DNA of 64,000 bases, taken from the NCBI GenBank assembly GCA_964579295.1, contig CAZOGK010000004.1, positions 92,086-156,085 of the forward strand. The letters are read 5' to 3'. The position numbers and the translations under genes were made by a program. Positions within the stretch are counted from its first letter, which is position 1. Each line of letters starts with the position of its first letter. The stretch comes from JAAYYY01 sp964579295 (GTDB lineage Bacteria; Chloroflexota; Anaerolineae; Promineifilales; Promineifilaceae). This document shows positions 55,548-63,502 of this stretch, piece by piece. The notes beneath the pieces were generated by a model. It was not told the DNA's origin. It made no database searches and was given only the letters and a program-made list of their open reading frames with translations.

Positions 55548-56423
55548 ATGATTTCGGCAAAACTTAGTTCTTTGCGTCTTATTCCCTTGCTGCTTTTCGC
55601 CGGCCTGCTCGCGCTGCTGCTGGTGAACCCGCCGGCCGTCTTCGCGGCAGATTTTATCTTCGACTGGTCCGCCCTTGGCTTTGTCGAGGGCCAGAGTAGC
55701 CAGCAAACGTTCACCGATGTCGCCGGCTCCGGCGTCGATGTCACGACAGAGGTCCGTGTCCTGGATGAGGCGTTCGTAGATCTTGGCCTTTATATCCCGG
55801 GCGCGGACGGCCAGAACGTGGGCATGCCCAAAGCGGAAGGCGATGCGCTCGCGGTGCGCGACATCAGCGAAACCGACTATCCCGGCGACGGCGTTGGCTA
55901 TGTGCTGACGATTATCACCTTCTCTCAGCCCGTGCAGCTTAATGATATCTGGATGGAAGCCTTCTTTAACTGGCCGGGCGGCCCTGTTCGTAAGCATCTG
56001 GCTCTGCAGGCGTTTGACGAGATTGGCAACGCGGTAGTACCGACAAGCTGGAGCACGTACGGCGGCAGCGACCTCGTCCTCGCCGCCCATCCCGCTAACG
56101 GTCAGCAGTGGCTTCGCTCCAGCTATCCCGACGCCCAGACCAATTACAGTGGCGCCGAAGACATTGATTACGGCTCGGAGGAGATTACCGAGCTGCACTG
56201 GTATTCGTGGGGTTATTCGCCTGACGGCGATATGAGCCATCTGCTCGGCTCGACCTACCTCGGCGACTTCCAATTTTCGACGGTACCCACCGCCGTCACG
56301 CTCTCCTCCACGGACGTGGTCGGCGTGGCGACTGCATCGTCGATGGTCGTGCTGCCCGCCTTCGTGCTCTTCGGCCTGGCGACGCTGGTCATTCTCAGAA
56401 AGCGGTCGTCCATCGCCGCCTAA
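55548..56423 (+). CDS. Secreted protein with C-terminal membrane anchor/sorting-type tail
   Basis: 291 aa. A signal peptide (1-34, cleavage after AVFA) is followed by a beta-rich extracellular domain ('FIFDWSALGFVEGQSSQQTF', 'YVLTIITFSQPVQLNDIWME', 'LALQAFDEIGNAVVP') and a C-terminal tripartite tail: 'PTAVTLSS' motif, hydrophobic helix ('MVVLPAFVLFGLATLVIL') and basic RKR end. This resembles PEP-CTERM-like sorting signals processed by exosortase-type enzymes, though no such enzyme is in the window. The start is ATG 55548 with AGGAGG 6 bases before it; a TTG at 55542 touches that site. Just upstream of the exopolysaccharide genes. Confidence 0.75.
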   Translation: MISAKLSSLRLIPLLLFAGLLALLLVNPPAVFAADFIFDWSALGFVEGQSSQQTFTDVAGSGVDVTTEVRVLDEAFVDLGLYIPGADGQNVGMPKAEGDALAVRDISETDYPGDGVGYVLTIITFSQPVQLNDIWMEAFFNWPGGPVRKHLALQAFDEIGNAVVPTSWSTYGGSDLVLAAHPANGQQWLRSSYPDAQTNYSGAEDIDYGSEEITELHWYSWGYSPDGDMSHLLGSTYLGDFQFSTVPTAVTLSSTDVVGVATASSMVVLPAFVLFGLATLVILRKRSSIAA

Positions 56424-56458
56424 TCTGGCCGGCCTGCAGCCGCCCCCCATAGTAATCA

Positions 56459-56495
56459 GGCAGCCTGGACATGTGTCCGGGCTGCTTTTCTTTTC
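56459..56495 (+). terminator. Terminator after the anchored surface protein
   Basis: GCAGCCTGGACA (56460-56471) pairs with TGTCCGGGCTGC (56474-56485) with one T-G pair, then TTTTCTTTTC. Confidence 0.88.
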
Positions 56496-56511
56496 TCTAG
56501 CGGCCGTCGTC

Positions 56512-56545
56512 AGACCTGTCAGGTTTCCTAAAACCTGACAGGTCT
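56512..56545. repeat. Perfect 15-base palindrome
   Basis: AGACCTGTCAGGTTT (56512-56526), 4-base loop, AAACCTGACAGGTCT (56531-56545). It shares the GTCAGGTT core with the palindromes at 9550-9611. It lies just after a terminator, and the T-rich flank is absent, so it is a repeat rather than a second terminator. Confidence 0.7.
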
Positions 56546-56589
56546 TGATGGGTGGCGGGCGGGACGGGGGGCGTCCCCGCCAACGCGCG

Positions 56590-56617
56590 TTGAACGGTCC
56601 CCATTTCCAGGTACAAT
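56590..56617 (+). promoter_or_regulatory. Promoter of the exopolysaccharide set
   Basis: TTGAAC (56590-56595), 16-base spacer, TACAAT (56612-56617). Confidence 0.65.
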
Positions 56618-56688
56618 TGCGGGCAGTTTGTTCCAGATTCGCAGACCAGGGCCGGCATAGACCCGCGCCGGGCAGGAGATTGAATAGC

Positions 56689-57633
56689 ATGCGCATCGTG
56701 ATAACCGGCGGCGCCGGTTTCCTCGGCAGCCACCTCAGCGACCGCTTCCTTGCCGAAGGGCATGAAGTCATGGTCCTCGACAACTTGATTACCGGCAGCG
56801 TGCGCAACATCGCCCACCTCGCCGGCGATGAGCGGTTCACCTTTGTCAAGCACAACGTCAGCAACTATATCTACGTCGACGGTCCGGTCGACGCCGTGCT
56901 GCACTTCGCTTCGCCGGCCAGCCCTAACGATTATCTGGAATTCCCAATACCGACGCTGAAGGTAGGCTCTCTCGGCACGCTCAACAGCCTGGGGCTGGCC
57001 AAGGCCAAGGGCGCCCGCTACCTGCTGGCTTCTACTTCCGAAGTCTACGGCGACCCACAGGTCAACCCGCAGCCGGAAACATACTGGGGCCACGTCAATC
57101 CCATCGGGCCGCGCGGCGTCTACGATGAAGCCAAGCGCTTCGCCGAGGCGATGACTATGGCCTACCAACGCTACCACGACATGGACACGCGCATCGTGCG
57201 CATCTTCAACACCTACGGCCCGCGTATGCGCCTCAACGACGGGCGGGTGGTGCCCAACTTCCTCAGCCAGGCCCTGCGCGGCGAGCCGCTCACCGTCTAC
57301 GGCGATGGGCAGCAGACGCGCAGCTTCCAGTATGTCAGCGACCTGGTAGACGGCGTCTTCCGGCTCCTCTTCTCCGACGAGAAGCTGCCGGTCAATATCG
57401 GCAACCCGGTCGAGATGACCATTCTCGACTTTGCCCAGATCGTTATCGAAGCCACCGGCAGCCGCTCCCAAATCGACTTTGTGCAGCCCGAAGACAAGCG
57501 CATCCGCGACGATCCCCAGGTGCGCCGGCCCGACATCGGCAAGGCGCGCGCGACTCTGGGCTGGGAGCCGCGCGTGTCGCTGCGCGAAGGGCTGGAACAG
57601 ACCATCCCCTATTTCCGTGACCGTCTCAGCTAA
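56689..57633 (+). CDS. UDP-glucuronate decarboxylase (UDP-xylose synthase)
   Basis: 314 aa SDR enzyme making UDP-xylose from UDP-glucuronate. The NAD motif 'ITGGAGFLGSHLSDRFL' (residues 4-20) and the catalytic Y-x3-K ('GVYDEAKRFAEA') are present. UXS-type signatures are 'LASTSEVYGDPQVNPQPETY', 'WGHVNPIGPRGVYDEAKR' and 'RIFNTYGPRMRLNDGRVVPN' followed by 'GDGQQTRSFQYVSDLVDG'. The ATG at 56689 has AGGAGA upstream. First gene of an exopolysaccharide group; the ligase frame overlaps its 3' end. Confidence 0.92.
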   Translation: MRIVITGGAGFLGSHLSDRFLAEGHEVMVLDNLITGSVRNIAHLAGDERFTFVKHNVSNYIYVDGPVDAVLHFASPASPNDYLEFPIPTLKVGSLGTLNSLGLAKAKGARYLLASTSEVYGDPQVNPQPETYWGHVNPIGPRGVYDEAKRFAEAMTMAYQRYHDMDTRIVRIFNTYGPRMRLNDGRVVPNFLSQALRGEPLTVYGDGQQTRSFQYVSDLVDGVFRLLFSDEKLPVNIGNPVEMTILDFAQIVIEATGSRSQIDFVQPEDKRIRDDPQVRRPDIGKARATLGWEPRVSLREGLEQTIPYFRDRLS

Positions 57634-59107
57634 TTCCCGCCGCTTGCGGGCCGGCCACGGCGCTTTCCGCGCTGCGCCCTGGTGGGCCGTGGCGCTGGCC
57701 CTTCTGCTCGGCTGGCTGGCCCATGGCCTGCCGCTGCCTGTAGCCTTCCTCCTGCTACTGGGCGGCGGCCTGCTTCTCACCACGGCCTTCTATCCTCTGG
57801 CCGGCCTGGCGCTCCTCCTCGTCGTCGCGCCCTGGGGCGCCTGGGAAGCGAACTATATCAGCCTCGGCGGCTTCGATTCGGGGCAGCTTCTCTTCTTTCT
57901 GACGGCGGCCGCCTGGCTGGCCCTGGGCGTCGTGCGCCGTCGCATTGCCATTCCGCGCACGCCGCTCAACCAGGCGCTGCTGCTCTTTGGCTTCGTCGCC
58001 GCGCTGTCGCTACTCGATGCGCCGGCGACGACGCTGGGCTTTAAGGAGCTGGCGAAGTGGGTGGAAGCGGCTCTGCTGCTCTGGATCGTAGCTGACCTCG
58101 TGCAGCGGCATGGCCTGCGCCCGGTTCTGGCGCTGCTGCTGGCGGCCGGCGCCAGCCAGGCGCTGCTCGGCGTTTACCAGTTCGCCTTCCAGCCCGAAGG
58201 CCCGGAGCATTTTGCCATTCTCGATGAGCGCTTCTACCGGGCTTACGGTACCTTCATGCAGCCCAATCCCTTCGGCGCATTTGTGAGCTGGACAGCGCTG
58301 CTGGCAGCGGGCGCATTGGCGGGCGTGCTTCTCGGCTGGCGGCGGCAGCGCGCCGAGGGCGGGCCGGCGCGGCCTCCGCTGCTCTGGGGAGGCTTCCTGG
58401 CGGCCATTTTGCTGCTGGCGCTGGCGGGGCTTCTGGCCTCGTGGAGCCGCGGCGCCTGGCTGGCCTTTGCCGCCGGCGCCGCCGCCCTGGCCGTCTTCTT
58501 GCCGCGGCGGCGCACGCTGGGCCTGCTGCTGCTGGCCGGCGCGCTGGCCGGCTTTCTCGCCTTCTGGCAGCTTGGGCTCCTGCCGGCGTCGATTACGGCG
58601 CGCCTCACCAGCTTCAGCCTGGCGCTGCCCGCCAGCGCCACGTCGAGCATTGACGTGCGCGGCGTCGAGTTTACCGACGAGAGCTACGCCGTCGTCGAGC
58701 GGCTGGCCCACTGGCAGGCAGCGCTGGATATGGCGCGGCGGGAGCCGTGGCTCGGCGTCGGCTTTGGCAACTACGAAGCTGCCTATCCCGAGGTGGCCCA
58801 GGTGAACTGGCCGCATCCGCTGGGCCACGCCCACAACTATTACCTCAACCTGCTGGCCGAGGTGGGGTTTACCGGCCTGGCTGCCTATCTGCTGCTGTGG
58901 GGCGTCGTCTTTGCCCTGACCTTGCGCGCGCTGCGGCGCGGCTGGCCGGAGCGGGGCATCGCCCTCGGTCTGCTGGCCGTCTGGGTGGCGCTGACCGTCC
59001 ATCACACGCTCGATAAGCTCTACGTCAACAATCTCTATTTGCATTTGGGGGCCATGTTGGGCATGCTACACGGGCTTACCTTGCCCGAGGAAGGGGTCGC
59101 TGAATGA
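57617..59107 (+). CDS. O-antigen ligase/polymerase-like membrane protein
   Basis: About 496 aa with 10-12 transmembrane helices, Wzy/WaaL-like (O-antigen ligase superfamily). The large extracytoplasmic loop region includes 'YGTFMQPNPFGAFVSWTALL' and the family hallmark 'EPWLGVGFGNYEAAYPEVAQ' followed by 'LGHAHNYYLNLLAEVGFTGL'. The start is not certain: I took GTG 57617, overlapping the UXS gene by 17 bases. TTG 57644 is another choice, and neither has a ribosome site. Its stop overlaps the GtrA start (ATGA). Confidence 0.85.
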   Translation: MTVSANSRRLRAGHGAFRAAPWWAVALALLLGWLAHGLPLPVAFLLLLGGGLLLTTAFYPLAGLALLLVVAPWGAWEANYISLGGFDSGQLLFFLTAAAWLALGVVRRRIAIPRTPLNQALLLFGFVAALSLLDAPATTLGFKELAKWVEAALLLWIVADLVQRHGLRPVLALLLAAGASQALLGVYQFAFQPEGPEHFAILDERFYRAYGTFMQPNPFGAFVSWTALLAAGALAGVLLGWRRQRAEGGPARPPLLWGGFLAAILLLALAGLLASWSRGAWLAFAAGAAALAVFLPRRRTLGLLLLAGALAGFLAFWQLGLLPASITARLTSFSLALPASATSSIDVRGVEFTDESYAVVERLAHWQAALDMARREPWLGVGFGNYEAAYPEVAQVNWPHPLGHAHNYYLNLLAEVGFTGLAAYLLLWGVVFALTLRALRRGWPERGIALGLLAVWVALTVHHTLDKLYVNNLYLHLGAMLGMLHGLTLPEEGVAE

Positions 59108-59586
59108 TGGCGCTTTTCATAGATATTGTTAGCCACTTTGGCATCAAAGAAAAAGAAGCAGAACGTTTCTTCAAGTTTCTGGTCGTCGGCACCATCGGCT
59201 TCATCGTCGATTTCGGCACACTCACCGTGCTCGTCGAGCTGTTTGGCCTGCAGCCGGTGGTCGCCAACACCTTCTCCTTTTCCGCCGCGGTGCTCAGCAA
59301 CTTTACCTGGAATCGCTACTGGACTTACCCGGACTCGCGCAGTAAGCGCCGGCGGGTGCAGCTGACCCAGTTTGGCGTCGTCAGCGTCCTGGGCCTGCTG
59401 ATTAACAACACCATCCTCGTCCTGACCCAGGGTCCATTCGAGGAGCTGCTGCGCGCCATCTCCGCGCCGGAAGCCATTCGCGGCTACATCCCCGCCAAGA
59501 TCCTGGCGACCATCGTCGTCCTCTTCTGGAACTTCTTCGTCAACCGCTACTGGACCTACGGCGACGTCGATAAGCCGCGGAGCTGA
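59104..59586 (+). CDS. GtrA-family membrane protein
   Basis: 160 aa with four transmembrane helices, GtrA/DPMS-flippase-like. The pattern 'FFKFLVVGTIGFIVDFGTLT' and 'SFSAAVLSNFTWNRYWTYPD', with its mirror 'VVLFWNFFVNRYWTYGD' at the end, is diagnostic. GtrA proteins are thought to flip polyprenyl-phosphate-linked sugars. The ATG overlaps the upstream stop (ATGATGG), so the two are coupled. Confidence 0.94.
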   Translation: MMALFIDIVSHFGIKEKEAERFFKFLVVGTIGFIVDFGTLTVLVELFGLQPVVANTFSFSAAVLSNFTWNRYWTYPDSRSKRRRVQLTQFGVVSVLGLLINNTILVLTQGPFEELLRAISAPEAIRGYIPAKILATIVVLFWNFFVNRYWTYGDVDKPRS

Positions 59587-59595
59587 GCGGCGGCC

Positions 59596-60747
59596 GTGGC
59601 TGCTTCTCGCCCTGTCGTCGGCATCGACGTGACCGCTGCGGTCACCCAGGGCGCCGGTATCGGCCGTTACACGCGCGAGCTGGTCCATGCCCTGCTCGCC
59701 GGCGACGACGGCAACGCCTACCGCCTCTTCAGCGCCCGCCCCCCCGCCCAGCCGCCCGTGCCGGAGCCGCTGCCGGCCGGCCCGCACATCAGCGTGCATA
59801 GCGCGCCGCTGAGCGACCGCTGGCTATATCGCCTCTGGCACCGCCTGCGCCTGCCGCTGCCCGTCCAGCTCTTCACCGGCCCGCTCGACCTGTTCCACTC
59901 GCCCGATTTCGTCCTGCCGCCGCTGCGCGCGGGCACCCCCTCGCTGCTCACCGTCCACGACCTCAGCTTCGTCCATTATCCTGAAACCTTCACCCCGGCC
60001 CTGGTCGGCTATCTCAACCGTGTCGTGCCCGCCTCCATCGCCCGCGCCAGCCACGTCGTCGCCGATTCCGAGGCGACGCGGCGCGACCTGGTTGAGCTGT
60101 GGCAGACGCCGCAAGAGAAGATTTCCGTGCTCTACAGCGGCGTGGACGAGCGCTTCCAGCCGGTGACCAAAGCGGGCAGGCTGGCGGCCGTGCGCCAGAA
60201 ATATGGGCTGAGCGCCGCGCCCTATCTGCTCGCGGTCAGCACCATTCAGCCGCGCAAAAACTACGCCATGCTCATCCGCGCTTTTCGCCCGGTCGCCGCG
60301 CGCCACCCGCACCATCTGGTGATTGCCGGCGGTAAGGGGTGGCTGTATGAAGAGACGCTCGCCGAGGTTGAGCGGCAGGGACTCCAGGGCCGGGTCCACT
60401 TCATCGGCTTTGTCGCCGACGCCGACCTGCCGGCACTTTATAGCGCCGCCAGCCTCTTCGTCTTCCCCAGCCTCTACGAGGGCTTCGGCCTGCCACTGCT
60501 GGAGGCAATGGCCTGCGGCGCGCCGGTCGTCAGCTCCAATGCCTCCTCACTGCCCGAAGTCGCCGGCGAGGCCGCCGTGCTGCTCTCGCCTCATGACGAG
60601 GCGGCCTGGAGCGCCGCGCTCGACCGGCTGCTGGACGATGCGCCGCAACGCGCCCGCCTCGTCGCCGCCGGCTTCCGCCAGGCGCGCCGCTTCCGCTGGC
60701 AGCAGGCCGCCGCCCAGCTCCGCGCGCTCTACCGCGACCTTATCTAA
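59596..60747 (+). CDS. Family GT4 glycosyltransferase
   Basis: 383 aa GT-B fold. N-terminal 'VGIDVTAAVTQGAGIGRYTR' acceptor-side loop and 'LTVHDLSFVHYPETF', then the C-terminal 'PYLLAVSTIQPRKNYAMLIR' and 'LVIAGGKGWLYEETL', 'VHFIGFVADADLPALYSAAS' and the retaining-enzyme E-x7-E motif 'PSLYEGFGLPLLEAMACGAP'. Start GTG 59596, 9 bases after gtrA. Builds a glycan from an NDP-sugar, probably exopolysaccharide with the three preceding genes. It is convergent with the repeat-protein gene. Confidence 0.93.
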   Translation: MAASRPVVGIDVTAAVTQGAGIGRYTRELVHALLAGDDGNAYRLFSARPPAQPPVPEPLPAGPHISVHSAPLSDRWLYRLWHRLRLPLPVQLFTGPLDLFHSPDFVLPPLRAGTPSLLTVHDLSFVHYPETFTPALVGYLNRVVPASIARASHVVADSEATRRDLVELWQTPQEKISVLYSGVDERFQPVTKAGRLAAVRQKYGLSAAPYLLAVSTIQPRKNYAMLIRAFRPVAARHPHHLVIAGGKGWLYEETLAEVERQGLQGRVHFIGFVADADLPALYSAASLFVFPSLYEGFGLPLLEAMACGAPVVSSNASSLPEVAGEAAVLLSPHDEAAWSAALDRLLDDAPQRARLVAAGFRQARRFRWQQAAAQLRALYRDLI

Positions 60748-60803
60748 GCGACCCGCCTATCCGGACCTGTCAGCTCTTCGCGTCGGAATAGCTGCCCGCC
60801 GCC

Positions 60804-61339
60804 CTATTCTTCCTCGTCCCCCGGCAGCTCCAGCTCATACTCGTCCGCCGGCTCCACGGCGCTGTTCGTCTTCGCGCCTGTGGGCGGCACCGGAACTTGC
60901 TCCACCTCATCCTCCAGCGCGCCGTCGTCCGCGTCGGCAGGAATAGGGCTCTCCAGCGCATACTCGTCCGCTGGCTCCACGGCGCTGTTCGTCTTCGCGC
61001 CGGTAGGCGGCACTGGGACCTGCTCCACCTCATCCTCCAGCGCGCCGTCGTCGGCGTCGGCAGGAATAGGGCTCTCCAGCGCATACTCGTCCGCCGGCTC
61101 CACGGCGCTGTTCGTCTTCGCGCNNNNNNNNNNNNNNNNNNNNNNNNNNNNNNNNNNNNNNNNNNNNNNNNNNNNNNNNNNNNNNNNNNNNNNNNNNNNN
61201 NNNNNNNNNNNNNNNNNNNNNNNGGGCTCTCCAGCGCATACTCGTCCGCCGGCTCCACGGCGCTGTTCGTCTTCGCGCCTGTGGGCGGCGGCTCTATCTT
61301 CCGGTCCCTTTTGTCCTTCGGCTCCTGTTCGTCTTGCAT
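60804..61339 (-). CDS. Acidic tandem-repeat protein (interrupted by an assembly gap)
   Basis: Starts MQDEQEPKDKRDRKIEPP (ATG 61339, AGGAAG site) and consists of 41-residue repeats, P-I-P-A-D-A-D-D-G-A ... containing 'TGAKTNSAVEPADEYALE', ending in LPGDEEE. Acidic, no hydrophobic core, probably disordered. The DNA repeat is 123 bases (start of units 60946 and 61069) and nearly identical between copies, so copy number may vary. The 100 N at 61124-61223 shifts the frame; merging the 55-base duplication on its flanks restores one frame of about 126 aa. The true copy number is unknown. Function unknown. Confidence 0.7.
60823..61278 (-). repeat. 123-base coding tandem repeats
   Basis: At least three near-identical units of 123 bases (41 codons) spaced 60946 to 61069 exactly, with the fourth copy cut by the gap. 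Only a few bases differ between units. Confidence 0.85.
61124..61223. other. Assembly gap (100 N) inside a tandem repeat
   Basis: The 55 bases on either side (61069-61123 and 61224-61278) are identical, as at the other coding gap. The repeat array prevented assembly; the true number of units is not known. Confidence 0.95.
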
Positions 61340-61496
61340 GGCTTCCTCCGTTATATGCACGGGTGCGATTGTAACCCTGGCGCGGGCCACTCGCCACCCA
61401 CCGCTACACGTCGGGGCGGGGCAGGCCGGCCCGATGTCGCCCGAACCCGTGACGCGGGTCAAGAGGAACCTAGTAGCCCGCCAACAAACCATCCCC

Positions 61497-61502
61497 TATA
61501 AT
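61497..61502 (+). promoter_or_regulatory. Candidate -10 box of the beta-flower-like gene
   Basis: TATAAT, 38 bases before the ATG at 61540. No good -35. Confidence 0.4.
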
Positions 61503-61539
61503 CCCCAGCCGTACCATTGTTGCGTTTCGAGGACCGGTT

Positions 61540-61890
61540 ATGGAGCCAATTTACCGCAGCGACGGCGAATGGGTCGCCGTCTATGAAAAGGGCCACCTCT
61601 TCAGCGTCGAGGGCGACTGGCTCGGCTTTGTCAGCGGCCGCCGTGTCTTTAACGCCGGCGGCGAGTATGTCGGCTTTCTCAGCGACGACCGTCGCCTATT
61701 GCGGCGGCGCTCGGAGCGCGACGAGCTGGCCCGCCGCCAACCACCGCCCCAACCGGAGTCCCCGCGCATCCCGACCAGGGCGCCGCTCCCGCCTCTCTTC
61801 CGCGAGCTGCCCTTTCACATTGTGGACGTGTTCGAAGAAGCAGGCCAGAGCCTGCTCTACGTCTCCGAGACGCGTCCGGACATGGAGTAG
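61540..61890 (+). CDS. Beta-flower-like small protein
   Basis: 116 aa. The first 60 residues show a repeated short strand pattern ('IYRSDGEWVAVYEKGHLFSV', 'DWLGFVSGRRVFNAGGEYVG', 'FLSDDRRLL') as in the 4-fold beta flower domain, where D/N-G-x-x-V/I-x-F/Y turns repeat. A proline-rich linker and a second short strand region (HIVDVFEEAGQSLLYV) follow. No signal peptide. The ATG at 61540 has a GAGGA site. The thioesterase gene begins 6 bases downstream, so they are co-transcribed. Role unknown. Confidence 0.65.
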   Translation: MEPIYRSDGEWVAVYEKGHLFSVEGDWLGFVSGRRVFNAGGEYVGFLSDDRRLLRRRSERDELARRQPPPQPESPRIPTRAPLPPLFRELPFHIVDVFEEAGQSLLYVSETRPDME

Positions 61891-61895
61891 CCGGC

Positions 61896-62372
61896 ATGCA
61901 AGGCAAGCCTGTTAGCGCCTCGCGCGTGACGCTGACCCAGCTTATGGGTCCCAACGACGCCAACACATTGGGCAACGTCCACGGCGGTATCATCATGAAG
62001 CTGTGCGACGAAGCCGGGGGCATGGCCGCCACCCGCCACGCCCGCCGCCCGGCGGTGACCATCGTCGTCGATTCGATGGCTTTTCACTCGCCGGTGCAGA
62101 TCGGCAACCTGGTCACCGTCTCCGCCGAGGTCACCTGGGTGGGCCGCACCAGCATGGAGACGCGCGTCGTCGTGCACGCCGAACATCTGCTCACCGGCGC
62201 GACGACCCACACCAACACCGCCTATTTCGTCTACGTGGCGCTGGACGAGCAGGGAAAGCCCACGGCCGTGCCGGCGCTTATCCTGGAAACGGATGACGAA
62301 CGCGAGCGCCACGCACGCGGCGAAGAACGGCAGCGCTATCGCCTGGAACAGCGCCAGCGAGGCATTCTGTGA
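61896..62372 (+). CDS. Acyl-CoA thioesterase, hotdog fold (YciA/BACH-like)
   Basis: 158 aa. Hydrolyses acyl-CoA to free acid and CoA. The hotdog-fold signature is 'VTLTQLMGPNDANTLGNVHG' then 'GIIMKLCDEAGGMAATRHAR' (G-N-x-x-G-G and catalytic Asp), 'DSMAFHSPVQIGNLVTVSAE' and 'YFVYVALDEQGKPTAVPAL'. The C-terminus is a charged helix (ERERHARGEERQRYRLEQRQ), common in the family. Its TGA overlaps the GTG of the next gene, so it is coupled to it. Confidence 0.93.
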   Translation: MQGKPVSASRVTLTQLMGPNDANTLGNVHGGIIMKLCDEAGGMAATRHARRPAVTIVVDSMAFHSPVQIGNLVTVSAEVTWVGRTSMETRVVVHAEHLLTGATTHTNTAYFVYVALDEQGKPTAVPALILETDDERERHARGEERQRYRLEQRQRGIL

Positions 62373-63502
62373 GCCGCTCCCAGCTCCTCGACCTGCTGCG
62401 GCAGGCCCCTTCCTACCGGGCCAGCCATCGCGGCTACGTGGACCAGGGCGTGGCCGACGTCGAGCCTTTCCCTTTCCTGGGCATCGTCGGCCAGGAAGAG
62501 ATGAAGCTGGCCCTGGCGCTGGCCGTAGTGAACCCGGCTGTCGGCGGCGTGCTGCTGCTTGGCCCGCGCGGCACTGGCAAGACGACGGCCGTCCATGCGC
62601 TGGTCGATCTGCTGCCCAGCGCCGAAGTGAGCCTGTGCGCGAACGGCTGCACCGAGTCACTGCTGGCCGCAGGGGGCATGGATGCCATCTGTCCGGAGTG
62701 CGCGCAAAAGGTGGGTTATGGCGAGCCGCTCTCCGAGCTGGAGCGGCTGCGTATCATAAGCCTGCCGCTTAATGCCCGCCTGGAGGATGTCGTCGGCGGT
62801 ATTGACGAGCGGCTGGCCCTGGAGCAGCAGCGCGTGCGGCTAGAGCGCGGCCTGCTCAGCCAGGCCGACGGCCACATCCTCTACATTGACGAAGTGAACA
62901 TGCTGGATGACCAGATTGCCGACGCCATCCTCGACGCCGCCGCGCTGGGCCGCTATACCGTGCGCCGCGGCCCCAATAAGCTCACCTACCGCTCGCGCTT
63001 TCTGCTCATTGGCTCGATGAATCCGGAAGAGGGCAGCCTGGGCCCGCAGCTCACGGACCGCTTTGGCCTGCGCGTGTTGGTGCGCGGCCTGGAAGAGCCG
63101 GCAGCCCGCTTTCGCGCCTACGAGCAGGCCATCTGGTACCAGCGCGACCCGGAGGGGATGGCCGCCGCTTACGCCGCGCAGACGCTGGCCCTGGCCGAGG
63201 AGATAGCCGCCGCCCGCGCGCGCCTCGCCTCGGTCGTCATCGGCGACGCCGCGCGTGAGCTGGGCCTGGCCGTCATCCGCCAGCTCGGCATCCACAGCAA
63301 CCGCGCCGAAATCAGCCTGTTCGAGGCGGCGCGCGCCCATGCCGCCGCCGCCGAACGCCAGGAAGCGCTGCCCGAAGATATACGGGCCGTGGCTCTGCTT
63401 GCCCTGCGCCTGCGCCGCAGCCCCACGGGCGAAGCCTTCCTCCAGGCCCAGACCGTCGAAGAGGAGCAGGTGCGGGCGGCGCTGGCCGAACCGCCGGCAT
63501 GA
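62369..63502 (+). CDS. ChlI/BchI-like AAA+ ATPase
   Basis: 377 aa AAA+ protein of the magnesium-chelatase I subunit family. Walker A 'LLLGPRGTGKTTAVHALVDL', Walker B 'LYIDEVNMLDDQIADAILDA', sensor 1 'LIGSMNPEEGSLGPQLTDRF' and the helix 2 insert 'LPLNARLEDVVGGIDERLAL' match ChlI. A cysteine-containing segment ('GCTESLL', 'ICPECAQKVGYG') is present, as in many bacterial ChlI-like proteins. There is no ChlD or ChlH in view, so a role in Mg-chelatase is not supported; MoxR-like chaperone use with a VWA partner is possible. GTG start 62369. The next gene overlaps (ATGA). Confidence 0.9.
   Translation: MSRSQLLDLLRQAPSYRASHRGYVDQGVADVEPFPFLGIVGQEEMKLALALAVVNPAVGGVLLLGPRGTGKTTAVHALVDLLPSAEVSLCANGCTESLLAAGGMDAICPECAQKVGYGEPLSELERLRIISLPLNARLEDVVGGIDERLALEQQRVRLERGLLSQADGHILYIDEVNMLDDQIADAILDAAALGRYTVRRGPNKLTYRSRFLLIGSMNPEEGSLGPQLTDRFGLRVLVRGLEEPAARFRAYEQAIWYQRDPEGMAAAYAAQTLALAEEIAAARARLASVVIGDAARELGLAVIRQLGIHSNRAEISLFEAARAHAAAAERQEALPEDIRAVALLALRLRRSPTGEAFLQAQTVEEEQVRAALAEPPA

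Noticed and set aside
55276..55551. 91-codon frame before the anchored surface gene
   Set aside because: No ribosome site, odd composition, and it overlaps the promoter dyad and the next gene's start.
60823..61278. 123-base direct repeats as a CRISPR array
   Set aside because: Units are contiguous with no unique spacers, and they encode an in-frame 41-residue repeat.
62369..63502. Magnesium chelatase for bacteriochlorophyll synthesis
   Set aside because: Only the I-subunit-like ATPase is present. No ChlD, ChlH or pigment gene is in the window, so photosynthesis is not supported.
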